Shown one piece after another: positions 1-7,958 of a stretch of DNA of 16,745 bases. The stretch covers positions 1-16,745 of the forward strand of contig CANQER010000008.1 of the NCBI GenBank assembly GCA_947595415.1, read 5' to 3'. This DNA is from an uncultured Bacilli bacterium. GTDB lineage: Bacteria > Bacillota_I > Bacilli_A > RF39 > UBA660. The notes under the pieces were generated by a model. The model searched no databases, was not told where the DNA came from, and was given only the letters and a program-made list of their open reading frames with translations. Every line of letters begins with the position of its first letter. The first letter of the stretch is position 1. A program made the position numbers and the translations under genes.

Positions 1-3000
1 ATGCATCTATATTTTCAAAGGAAGAACAAACAGGATATTATTTTGCATTTGTAGTTGAAGTACCAGGAGCAAATGCCAATACAACAGTAAGTATAGTAGG
101 ACCAAAAACAACAACAGAAGCAACATATGATAATTTTGATGTAAAGGATGAAAATCCTGGAATGTTAGTATTACATTGTGTTGATCCAGCAACTTTAGAT
201 AATAGTAAGAAAGTAAAAGTAATAGTAGATTTAGATGGAGCAGATAATGATGAATATGAACCAACAGAATATGAAATAGATTATAGTGGATTAACATATC
301 AAACATATTCAAAAGCAGAAATAACAGATAATACTGATGATATATCTAGTGAAGATAAGACTACATTAACTAGTTGGGGATATACTTTATTTGGTGATAA
401 TAAGCATTATAGTTTAGTACCAGATGATACAGATAATGCTTATAAATTAACTGGTAAAGTAGAAAAACAATATTTAAATGAAAATACATTTAATGAAGCA
501 GCTGAAGAAGGATATTTCTTTGTATTTAACATTAAAAAACCAGAAGAATTAGCTGCAGTTCCAGAAAAAGTTTTAGTAACTGTAACTGGAGAAAAAACAT
601 TTACTTATGGTAAAGAAGCATTTAATGATAAAGGTGTATTTACTGAAATCTTTAAATTAAAAGATAATTGTAGTGATGATAACTGTAAGATTAAAATTAA
701 AGTTGATTGGGATGGAACAGAAGGTAAAGAATATCTTGAATCTCAAGAAATTACAATCAATTATAAAGATTTAACATTTGTTAAAAGTTCTAAATTCAGT
801 CTTACAGGTATTCACCAATCTGCGGAAACTGCATTAGATGCTGCATATGGTTGGAAAAAACCAGCTAATTATGGTGTAGAATTAAATACTACTGGAACAA
901 CTGTAAAAGTAACAGGACTACTTCCTATTTTAGAAGATTTTGATCAAGAAAAAGATCCATTTAGAGATGATGATACAACTGGTTATTACTTACCATTTGT
1001 ACTTAAAACAGATTCTGGTAATAAAACTACTAATAAAGGAGTAACTGTTAAGTTTGTACATGAAGGAGAAGAATCTAAAACTATAACAGCTGATAGTTTT
1101 GATGGCGAAGATGTAATATATCTTTTAAGACATCTTGATAAGAATGCTACAGATAAAACATTTGATATTATAGTAGATATGGATGGAGATGGAGAAGAAT
1201 ATTCACCATATACTCTAACATTTGATTGGAGTGACTTAAAACTACAAGAAAAATCTACTACAGTACCAACTCTTTCAAAAGCTTCTGAATCTAATCAACA
1301 AGCAATGAAAGATTATGGTTATGATTCTAAATTCAATGAAGACCTTGCATTAACAGAAGATAAAAGTGATGGAAAAGTTAATACTTATAATCTAACTGGT
1401 AAAATGAAAGAACAAGTTTTAAATGACAAAGCTTTTGGAAAAGAACAAGCAACAGGATATTTCTTTGATTTTACATTTGTAAAACCAGAAGGAGTAGAAA
1501 GTGGCAAGGCTAAAATAGAATCATTAAAAGATGCAACAGGTACTCAAGAAGCTAAAAAAGTATTTAGTCAAGATAATTATGATGAAAATGGTAATTTAAC
1601 AATTTTCTTTAGATTTAAACCTGAAACTGATTGCAAAGCTAATAGTGAAAATTGTAAATTATATTACAGAGTTGACTGGGATGGCGAAGGTAATCAATAT
1701 TTACCAACCATTTATACAATTGACTATAGTAAGGTTACACTTGAAAAATCATCATTGTTTACTGTAGTAGGAATAGATGATACTACTAAAGAGCAATATA
1801 AAGAAGATACAGGTTGGTATAATAAAGATGATGGCTATTCAGTAAATGTTGTAAGAGATAGTCAAGAACCAAATAAGTATAAAGTAAGTGGAGTTTTACC
1901 AATACTTGAAGATAGTGATTGGAATGATAATACCCCTCCTTTCGAAGATGGTGGAAGTCTATTATATTATCTGGGACTTGGACTTAAATTAGAAAACGCT
2001 CCTGAAGGATATAAAGATCAATCTGAAGGACAAAAAATTAACATTTTATTTGAACATGATGCAGAAAGTAAAAATTTTAAACCTATTTTTGGTAGTGATT
2101 TTGATCAATCTCAAACTGTATATATTTTAAAAGCATTAAAGACAGCTAATCAAGATGGTGGACCACTTACAGCTGATGACAAATGGTTTACTATTACAGT
2201 TGATTTAGATGGTGAAGAAAATGAAGAATATGCTTCATATACAGTAACAATTGATTATTCTGATTTGGAATTTCAAACTAAATCAACAAGTAATATTGAC
2301 TTTGATGTAATAGATGAAAATGAATTAGGACAAGAATCTGCAGAAAAGAAAGAACTAGAAGGTTATGGATTTGATCCTAAAACAGTTGAAGGTGTTGATA
2401 TAAAATTAAATGAATCACAACCAGGTAGAGAACCATCAAAAATTGGTTTAGAAGGAAGTATTAAACAACAAACTCTTGATGATGGATTTTATGAAAACAC
2501 TGGATACTTTGTTCCAATTAAAATATCAATACCAAAAGATGAAGAATGGTATGAAAAACATCAAAATGATTGGACACTTATTTTAAATACAGAAAAAGGT
2601 GTCAAGAAAACATATAAACCAACAAAAGAAGAAATAGCTCAGGGATGGGTATTAGTATTATTTAAACTTGATGAAAAAAAGAATGAAATTAAATATGAAA
2701 TAGATTTTGATGGAGAAGGAAAAGCCTTTTTACCAGAAGAATATACAATTAAATATGAAGATTTAAATTTCCAAACTGAAAATAAAATTACATATAAATA
2801 CTTTGATGAAACAACAGGTACAATTAAAACACAAGATGAAATAGTATATCAAAATGAAAGTTTAGCTGACGTTAAAAAACCACAAACTGATGGATATAGT
2901 TATCATACATTTGATTATTGGTATGACGAAAAAGGAGAACCAAGTACTGCATTTGATTTTGATACAAAAACAACAGGTAAAGATGAAGATATCACATTAA

Positions 3001-6000
3001 AAGCACATTGGACTCTTGATGTTGATAAATTTTTAGGTGAAGTTATTACAGACTTAGCTGATCCTAAATCATTAAATTCACAAGATTTTTCAACACATTT
3101 TAATGTTACAAAAAATGATACTACTATTATTTTTGAAGTTTTAAATGCAGAAACAAAAATAAGTGAAATGGATAATACTTCAATTCCAGGAACAATTGCA
3201 TATTTACTTCAAAGAGGAGAAATTCAAGATATTACTCTTACATCTGGAGGTAAAAAAGTAGTATTTACAAAAGGTGGAAGTAACTTTACACCTGAAATAG
3301 CTACTGCAAGTTTACCTGAAGAAGCACAAAATTTGAAAGAAGAAATTAAAAAAGGTGCTAAAGCATTATATGTAGATATCTTGGGTGGAGAAGATTCAGT
3401 TAATAATATGACTTTACGCCAATTAGCAACTAGTAATCCAACTTTCACTTTATCAGTAGGAAAATTAGATCCATCTGTAAAATTAAAGGATGATACTAAA
3501 ACTACTTACACATTTAAGTTTGAATCAGATATAGCAGAAGTTAATAATGAACAAACTTTAAAACAAGCTTTAGAAAATGAAGCAAAAACAATCTTTATTT
3601 CTAAAGAATTTGATATTGAAAATCCAATAGATATTGAAAGAGAAGTTTTAATCAATAGTAATAATAAAACTTTAACTTCAAAAGTTGATGGTCAACCAAT
3701 GTTTAATATTAAAAGTGCTGGTGTTACTATTGAAAATACAACTTTAAAAGCAGAAGAAAATACAAAAACATTAATAAATGTTGAAAGCAATGGTAATTTA
3801 ACAGCTGATAGTTTAACAATTACTCCAAATGAAACAGAAAATAAATTAGAAGCTGCTATTGAAGTTAAAGAAGGTGGAAATCTAACAGTTAAAAATATGA
3901 CATATGATAAAGAACACTATAATAATCCTGCTGTTAGAGCTGCTAAAAACAATGCAACTATTAAATTAACTGATACAACAGGTAAAGATGCAATTGCTAA
4001 AGAAAAAGAAACAATAAACGCAAGTGATACTGGAAATGATACAAAAGTTAAAGATAGTGATTATAATTATTATAACTATTATAATAAACCAGAAAATTCA
4101 ATGATATATAAAACTGAATTATATAATTATCAAGCTGGATCTAGATTAAATATTATTAAATATAATTACTACAATGAAAAATTAAAAGTCCCAACAGTTA
4201 ATAAATTTAATAAATTTACATATGATGGTGAAGATTATGAATTGTTTGCCTTTACTAAAAACAGTTATAATGTATTGAGGGGCAGTAAAAGTCTATCAGA
4301 TGGCGACGTTAGCTCTGACAACTTAGTAGTAACTAAAGACAATGAACATTATTGGGCTGTATATAATGTTACTTTAAATGCTGGAGTAAAGAAAGTTAGT
4401 GATGAAAATGCCTTTAAACAAGCATTTCAAGATAGTGGTACAACAGCTATTTATGTTAATACGACTGATTCATTAGTAATCGATTATACTGATCAAGAAG
4501 AATTAAAGATTAATAGAAATCTTTCAATTACTGGGCCTTCTAAAGTTAATGTAACTATAAAAGCTAAAAAAATTGTAATCGATGAAAATGTTGATAGTGT
4601 ATTAATTAATCGTATCGATTTAGAAGTAGAAGCTCAAGATGGTCAAGAAGCATTGATTGAAGTTAATGGTTCTAAGTTCTCATTGTTGCAATCTAACTTG
4701 GAAAACAAAGGAACATCAAGTGTAGATTATGCAATTAAATACAATAATCAAAAATCAGTTGTTGATGTTAGATACATGGGACGTGGTTCACAAGGATTTT
4801 TAGGAAATATTGCTAAGTCTTATATTTATGTTGCTGGTAAGATGGCTGCTGGTTCTGATTTATTCTCAAATGATTTTGATAGTAATACTGGTGAAAAAAT
4901 GAGTGCAATCATAATTAGTGGTTTTGCAGATGATGCAACAGTTGATGCTGATGAAGATGGAGAACCAGATATTAGATTTGAAAATAATCAAGTTTCAACT
5001 GATTATGCCATTGTATTTACTAAAGAAACTTCAGGCCAAAAAGCAGATATTAAACTTGGCAATTCAAAAATAAAAGTTGGTGTTCAATATGATAATGACC
5101 ATAAAAACTTTAATGATATTTCCCTATATACTAATCCTTCTAATGTAGAAACAGTGTATATTGATTCAAACAAAACTGAACAAACTACAAGACCAGAGGG
5201 TGTGACAGGACCATCATTTAAACTACCAGCCATAGTAGGTGAAGCTGTTTCAGAATATTCATCTATCAATGGTTTAACTAAAAATGAAGATGGTACTTAT
5301 TCAGGTACTATATCTCAAAGTTCTAATGGCAATTTCTATTTACCTTTAGTTCTATCATCTAATAAGTTCGATGATAGAACTTCAAAGGTGATTGTTACAG
5401 ATCCTAATGGTGAAAAACAAGAATATTTATATTCAGAATATAGTAAAGATGGTGTAGCCTCAATAAATACTTTTTCTAAAATGAATATTCAAAATACTAG
5501 TAAAAATACTGCAAAAACAATGAAATTAAATTTAGAAGCTATTAAATCATCTAAAATAAAAGATGGTAATAAAGAATATAGTATCGATGTCGATTACGAT
5601 GGTAATGGAACACCAGACGATACTTATACTATTGATTATAATGGTGTTAAAACAGAAGAAGAAATAGTTTTAGATGCAGTTAAAAAGACAGCTTTATCTA
5701 ATAACTACACATTCACAAAAGACAACGTAATAAAAAATGGAGCAGAAAAATTTACTTCTAAATTTGACAAAGAAAAATATTATGATTTATATACAGAAGA
5801 CGAAGGTAAAAATACCCAATATTCATTTAGACTTCGAAATGTTGTTCCTTCTCATAAAGGAGGTATCGTTATAACTGTTGAAAAAGCTCAAGAAGGTTAT
5901 ACATGTGATAGTCATACCTGCAAACCAGTAATAAATGGTTGGAAATTTTCTAATTTCTTTTCTCAAGTTAGTATGGGTTCACATGAATTAACTTTATTAC

Positions 6001-6473
6001 AAGATGTAATAAAAAATACAACAGTAGAAACAGATGCTATTAAAAAAGTAGAACGTGATAGTAAGGAAGCTCATACATTTATAGTTACTTTAAATACTAA
6101 AAGACTAAATGAATGGTTAAATAATGCTTATTTAGATGGTCAAAAAGAATTAGCTGAAAACAAAGATAAAAATACTTCTGAATCTAATAATGAAGGAGTA
6201 CAATTAAAAGTAGTTCTTGATGAAAACGAAGAATATATAAAGAGTTTTAACACTATAAAGGATTTTGATATTGTGTCAAATAATCATACATATAATAATA
6301 ATAGAATTAGTGTTAGTTATGAAAATATTGGTAAAACAGAAATAGAAGATCCAAAAACTATTTTAGGAACAGAAGGTAAACAAGTAACAGAAGAAGAAAT
6401 ATTAGATTTCTATGAAGCTTGTAAAGCATGGCATAAATATAGTACAGGTGCAACAATTTACGAAGAAGACTAA
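1..6473 (+). CDS. Giant multimodular secreted surface protein, 5'-truncated
   Basis: The frame is open from base 3 to the TAA at 6471-6473 (2,156 visible residues). The bases before the first ATG (162) encode the same repeat family, so 162 is an internal Met and the start lies upstream of the window. Domains in order: six modules of about 160-175 residues, each ending in a V-D-x-D-G core (225, 702, 1173, 1671, 2199, 2700) and a Y-x-I/V-D-Y strand; an InlB B-repeat-like (Listeria-Bacteroides, Flg_new) domain at about 2784-3011; two beta-helix-like regions at about 3541-3980 and 4405-4800 separated by a Tyr/Asn-rich linker; a degenerate seventh module with its core at 5589; and a Lys/Glu-rich C-terminus. 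No LPxTG motif or membrane helix is seen at the C-terminus. Family knowledge suggests an adhesin or other cell-surface role, but substrate and anchoring are unknown. The thioredoxin-fold gene 59 bases downstream is probably co-transcribed. Confidence 0.85.
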   Translation, partial: ASIFSKEEQTGYYFAFVVEVPGANANTTVSIVGPKTTTEATYDNFDVKDENPGMLVLHCVDPATLDNSKKVKVIVDLDGADNDEYEPTEYEIDYSGLTYQTYSKAEITDNTDDISSEDKTTLTSWGYTLFGDNKHYSLVPDDTDNAYKLTGKVEKQYLNENTFNEAAEEGYFFVFNIKKPEELAAVPEKVLVTVTGEKTFTYGKEAFNDKGVFTEIFKLKDNCSDDNCKIKIKVDWDGTEGKEYLESQEITINYKDLTFVKSSKFSLTGIHQSAETALDAAYGWKKPANYGVELNTTGTTVKVTGLLPILEDFDQEKDPFRDDDTTGYYLPFVLKTDSGNKTTNKGVTVKFVHEGEESKTITADSFDGEDVIYLLRHLDKNATDKTFDIIVDMDGDGEEYSPYTLTFDWSDLKLQEKSTTVPTLSKASESNQQAMKDYGYDSKFNEDLALTEDKSDGKVNTYNLTGKMKEQVLNDKAFGKEQATGYFFDFTFVKPEGVESGKAKIESLKDATGTQEAKKVFSQDNYDENGNLTIFFRFKPETDCKANSENCKLYYRVDWDGEGNQYLPTIYTIDYSKVTLEKSSLFTVVGIDDTTKEQYKEDTGWYNKDDGYSVNVVRDSQEPNKYKVSGVLPILEDSDWNDNTPPFEDGGSLLYYLGLGLKLENAPEGYKDQSEGQKINILFEHDAESKNFKPIFGSDFDQSQTVYILKALKTANQDGGPLTADDKWFTITVDLDGEENEEYASYTVTIDYSDLEFQTKSTSNIDFDVIDENELGQESAEKKELEGYGFDPKTVEGVDIKLNESQPGREPSKIGLEGSIKQQTLDDGFYENTGYFVPIKISIPKDEEWYEKHQNDWTLILNTEKGVKKTYKPTKEEIAQGWVLVLFKLDEKKNEIKYEIDFDGEGKAFLPEEYTIKYEDLNFQTENKITYKYFDETTGTIKTQDEIVYQNESLADVKKPQTDGYSYHTFDYWYDEKGEPSTAFDFDTKTTGKDEDITLKAHWTLDVDKFLGEVITDLADPKSLNSQDFSTHFNVTKNDTTIIFEVLNAETKISEMDNTSIPGTIAYLLQRGEIQDITLTSGGKKVVFTKGGSNFTPEIATASLPEEAQNLKEEIKKGAKALYVDILGGEDSVNNMTLRQLATSNPTFTLSVGKLDPSVKLKDDTKTTYTFKFESDIAEVNNEQTLKQALENEAKTIFISKEFDIENPIDIEREVLINSNNKTLTSKVDGQPMFNIKSAGVTIENTTLKAEENTKTLINVESNGNLTADSLTITPNETENKLEAAIEVKEGGNLTVKNMTYDKEHYNNPAVRAAKNNATIKLTDTTGKDAIAKEKETINASDTGNDTKVKDSDYNYYNYYNKPENSMIYKTELYNYQAGSRLNIIKYNYYNEKLKVPTVNKFNKFTYDGEDYELFAFTKNSYNVLRGSKSLSDGDVSSDNLVVTKDNEHYWAVYNVTLNAGVKKVSDENAFKQAFQDSGTTAIYVNTTDSLVIDYTDQEELKINRNLSITGPSKVNVTIKAKKIVIDENVDSVLINRIDLEVEAQDGQEALIEVNGSKFSLLQSNLENKGTSSVDYAIKYNNQKSVVDVRYMGRGSQGFLGNIAKSYIYVAGKMAAGSDLFSNDFDSNTGEKMSAIIISGFADDATVDADEDGEPDIRFENNQVSTDYAIVFTKETSGQKADIKLGNSKIKVGVQYDNDHKNFNDISLYTNPSNVETVYIDSNKTEQTTRPEGVTGPSFKLPAIVGEAVSEYSSINGLTKNEDGTYSGTISQSSNGNFYLPLVLSSNKFDDRTSKVIVTDPNGEKQEYLYSEYSKDGVASINTFSKMNIQNTSKNTAKTMKLNLEAIKSSKIKDGNKEYSIDVDYDGNGTPDDTYTIDYNGVKTEEEIVLDAVKKTALSNNYTFTKDNVIKNGAEKFTSKFDKEKYYDLYTEDEGKNTQYSFRLRNVVPSHKGGIVITVEKAQEGYTCDSHTCKPVINGWKFSNFFSQVSMGSHELTLLQDVIKNTTVETDAIKKVERDSKEAHTFIVTLNTKRLNEWLNNAYLDGQKELAENKDKNTSESNNEGVQLKVVLDENEEYIKSFNTIKDFDIVSNNHTYNNNRISVSYENIGKTEIEDPKTILGTEGKQVTEEEILDFYEACKAWHKYSTGATIYEED
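3..2783 (+). repeat. Tandem protein modules with two-module super-repeat
   Basis: At protein level the six V-D-x-D-G cores lie 159, 157, 166, 176 and 167 codons apart. Modules alternate between two kinds. The modules with cores at 702 and 1671 carry a Cys pair before the core (codons 669 and 684; 1632 and 1653), with the second Cys exactly six codons before the core in both, and are followed by a similar strand ending V/T-G-I. The modules with cores at 1173 and 2199 contain a G-x-LPILED motif and have no Cys. The repeating unit is therefore about 325-340 codons. DNA identity between copies is low, so the duplications look old or selected to diverge. The module with core at 2700 lacks the Cys pair. 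Confidence 0.8.
2784..3011 (+). other. InlB B-repeat-like (Listeria-Bacteroides) domain in the giant protein
   Basis: About 76 codons begin with K-I-T-Y-K-Y-F-D, pass through G-Y-x-Y-H-T-F-D-Y-W-Y and end T-L-K-A-H-W. The F-x-x-W centre and the terminal L-x-A-x-W are the hallmark of the Flg_new / InlB B-repeat beta-grasp fold found in Gram-positive surface proteins. Only one copy is visible. It separates the repeat modules from the beta-helix half. The assignment is by pattern only. Confidence 0.7.
4056..4175 (+). other. Tyr/Asn-rich low-complexity linker
   Basis: In this 40-codon stretch of the giant protein about half of the residues are Tyr or Asn, with runs such as YNYYNYYNK near its start and YNYYNEK at its end. 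It lies between the two beta-helix-like regions. It could be an extended linker, a ligand-binding patch or a self-associating segment; the sequence does not decide between these. Confidence 0.6.
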
Positions 6474-6523
6474 AAATATTAGTAAAGGGGAAAACTTTGT
6501 AATCACCTTTAGCTAATTACTTT

Positions 6524-6528
6524 GGAGG
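6524..6528 (+). promoter_or_regulatory. Ribosome binding site of the thioredoxin-fold gene
   Basis: GGAGG ends four bases before the ATG at 6533 and fixes that start. No convincing promoter is visible in the 59-base gap after the giant gene, which supports co-transcription. An imperfect hairpin (AAAGG / CCTTT arms, about 6484-6510) lacks a U-tract and is probably not a terminator. Confidence 0.75.
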
Positions 6529-6532
6529 ATAT

Positions 6533-7102
6533 ATGAAAAAACAATTATTAATGTTTTTTCTTCTAACATTTTTATGTTTTCCTATTTTATCTCAAGCATT
6601 TGCAACTAATTCTAATTATGACAATATAAAAGTTTATTCCTTTTATAATAAAAATAATGATGAAGTAAAAGAATGGTTAGAAGAAGAACTAAAAGATAAC
6701 AGTCGTGTTAAAGTCGAATTCATTAACGTTGATAGTAATAAAAATTTAGATACTAAAGTTAGAAAAACCTTAAATATAAAGAAAGATAAATTACCATTAA
6801 TGGTAATAGGTTCTAATTATTTCATTGGTTTTAATAATAAAACCAAACAAAATCTAACAAAAGCAATAAAAGCATATGAAAAAACAGATAATTATTGTGA
6901 TGTAGTATCAAAAATAAAAGATGGTAACGATGTTAAAGACTGTATAAATCAAAACAAAGGAATATATAATCAACCAAGCCAAATTTCTACCTCTATAAAA
7001 GTGATATTAATAATCATAGGGATTGGTTTGATTGTTGGAATAGTTTTAATAATATGGAAGAAAGAAGGAAATAAACTTAAAATAAAACTTAAAAATAAAT
7101 AA
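6533..7102 (+). CDS. Exported membrane-anchored thioredoxin-fold protein lacking CxxC
   Basis: The 189-residue protein has a Sec signal peptide (residues 1 to about 24; MKK, a hydrophobic core, likely cleavage after AFA), an extracellular domain, one transmembrane helix (about 154-175) and a Lys-rich cytoplasmic tail. The domain follows the thioredoxin/glutaredoxin pattern: a first strand KVYSFY, a helix EVKEWLEEEL, a strand VEFINVD, and a cis-Pro-type loop LPLMVIG before a YFIGF strand. The position where CxxC is expected holds YNKN (residues 38-41), so classical redox activity is unlikely. Two other Cys (122 and 137) lie after the fold and could pair. C15 sits in the signal core without a lipobox. 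It is the last gene before a terminator and probably shares a transcript with the giant protein, so a chaperone or anchoring role is a reasonable inference. Fold assignment is moderately sure; function is unknown. Confidence 0.7.
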   Translation: MKKQLLMFFLLTFLCFPILSQAFATNSNYDNIKVYSFYNKNNDEVKEWLEEELKDNSRVKVEFINVDSNKNLDTKVRKTLNIKKDKLPLMVIGSNYFIGFNNKTKQNLTKAIKAYEKTDNYCDVVSKIKDGNDVKDCINQNKGIYNQPSQISTSIKVILIIIGIGLIVGIVLIIWKKEGNKLKIKLKNK

Positions 7103-7112
7103 TTTAAAATAT

Positions 7113-7160
7113 AAAGATTGTCATTTGTAATTAAAGAAAGACAATCTTTTTTATTTTTTA
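7113..7160 (+). terminator. Rho-independent terminator of the surface-protein operon
   Basis: A perfect 10-bp stem, AAAGATTGTC (7113-7122) with GACAATCTTT (7140-7149), closes a 17-base loop and is followed by a T-rich tail to 7159. It begins 10 bases after the stop at 7102 and separates the surface genes from the next promoter. Confidence 0.9.
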
Positions 7161-7218
7161 AAATTGTTTTACTTATATGTTTTTAATAAAAATATATATG
7201 GCATATTTATCCAAAAAG

Positions 7219-7247
7219 TTGACTAATACTATTTTTTGTAATATAAT
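7219..7247 (+). promoter_or_regulatory. SigA-type promoter of the nrtR-like gene
   Basis: TTGACT (7219-7224), a 17-base spacer and TATAAT (7242-7247) form a near-perfect housekeeping promoter. Transcription should start near 7254, leaving a leader of about 33 bases with the ribosome binding site at 7270-7278. The predicted start point argues against the in-frame GTG at 7254 as the initiation codon. Confidence 0.85.
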
Positions 7248-7286
7248 TATGGTGTGTATGAAAAACGCAAAGGAAGGAATAAAATA

Positions 7287-7946
7287 ATGGAAGAAAAACC
7301 CAATTGTATTATTGAAAGCCTACTAAGTTTATTCACAATCGATAAAGGAATTGTTAAAGTATTATTAACAAGAAAAAAGGATGATCCTTATAAAGGATAT
7401 TGGATGTTACCTAATTCAATTTTAAAAAACGATGAAGATTTAAATACCAATTTAAACGAATTGTTAGACGAAAAATTAGGAATACAAAAAGCCTATATTG
7501 AACAAGGAAATGTTTATAGTGATATAAATCGTATGCCTAGTAAAAGAATAGTTGCTATAGCAAGTATAGGATTAATAGATCCAATAACCTTAAAACTAAA
7601 AAGAGAAGAACGTGAAATAGAAACAGAATGGTTTAAAATAGACGAAATTCCTAAAATGGCCTTTGACCATGAATTAGTCGTAAAAGAAAACATCGAAAAA
7701 CTAAGAAATAGACTAGTAAATATAGAAGTTTTAAAAATACTATTTCCAAGCGATTTTACCTTACCAGAAGTTCAAAAAGTATTTGAACAAATACTAGACA
7801 AAAAATTAGATCGTCGAAACTTTCGTAAAAAATTTATCAACCTTGGTTTAATAGAAGACACAGGTTATAAAAACGAAGGATTCAATGGAAGACCAGCTAA
7901 ACTATATCGTTTTAAAGATAAAATAGAAGAAAGAGTATTATTTTAG
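7287..7946 (+). CDS. NrtR-like transcriptional regulator (Nudix-like plus winged helix)
   Basis: The chosen ATG at 7287 follows AAGGAAGGA (7270-7278) and gives 219 residues. The N-terminal part (about 8-130) has a Nudix fold: VLLTRKK, a YWMLPN strand-turn, and a box region at about 41-66. The box departs from the consensus G-x5-E-x7-REUxEE: Asn replaces the Gly and the metal-binding REUxEE is reduced to N-E-L-L-D-E, so catalysis is doubtful. The C-terminal part (about 145-215) has the NrtR winged-helix signature: FTLPEVQKVFEQIL, LDRRNFRKKF, and GRPAKLYRF. NrtR proteins typically sense ADP-ribose or related compounds and repress NAD or sugar genes; the targets here are not visible. It is co-transcribed with the next gene (12-base gap). 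It could also be an orphan Nudix-family regulator with another ligand. Confidence 0.85.
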   Translation: MEEKPNCIIESLLSLFTIDKGIVKVLLTRKKDDPYKGYWMLPNSILKNDEDLNTNLNELLDEKLGIQKAYIEQGNVYSDINRMPSKRIVAIASIGLIDPITLKLKREEREIETEWFKIDEIPKMAFDHELVVKENIEKLRNRLVNIEVLKILFPSDFTLPEVQKVFEQILDKKLDRRNFRKKFINLGLIEDTGYKNEGFNGRPAKLYRFKDKIEERVLF

Positions 7947-7958
7947 GGGGATGATATA

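Noticed and set aside
162..164. ATG as the start of the giant protein
   Set aside because: The frame is open back to base 3 and the upstream codons encode the same module (T-G-Y-Y-F-A-F), with no ribosome binding site at 162.
7..312. 101-residue minus-strand reading frame, Leu/His-rich
   Set aside because: It is a shadow of the giant gene; the composition follows from ATA/ACA-rich codons on the other strand, and the plus frame is continuous with clear repeats.
3224..3448. Minus-strand reading frame within the giant gene
   Set aside because: No ribosome binding site and no recognisable protein; shadow of a well-supported plus-strand gene. The same holds for 5084-5269, 11995-12192 and 12616-12801.
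6484..6510. Imperfect AAAGG/CCTTT hairpin after the giant gene as a terminator
   Set aside because: It is short and mismatched and lacks a T-tract; co-transcription with the next gene is more likely.
7213..7237. AAAAAGT...ACTATTTTT near-palindrome as an NrtR operator
   Set aside because: The arms match only as A/T runs around the promoter; the symmetry is too poor for a claim.
7254..7286. GTG start adding 11 residues to the NrtR-like protein
   Set aside because: It coincides with the predicted transcription start and lacks a ribosome binding site, while ATG 7287 has a strong one.
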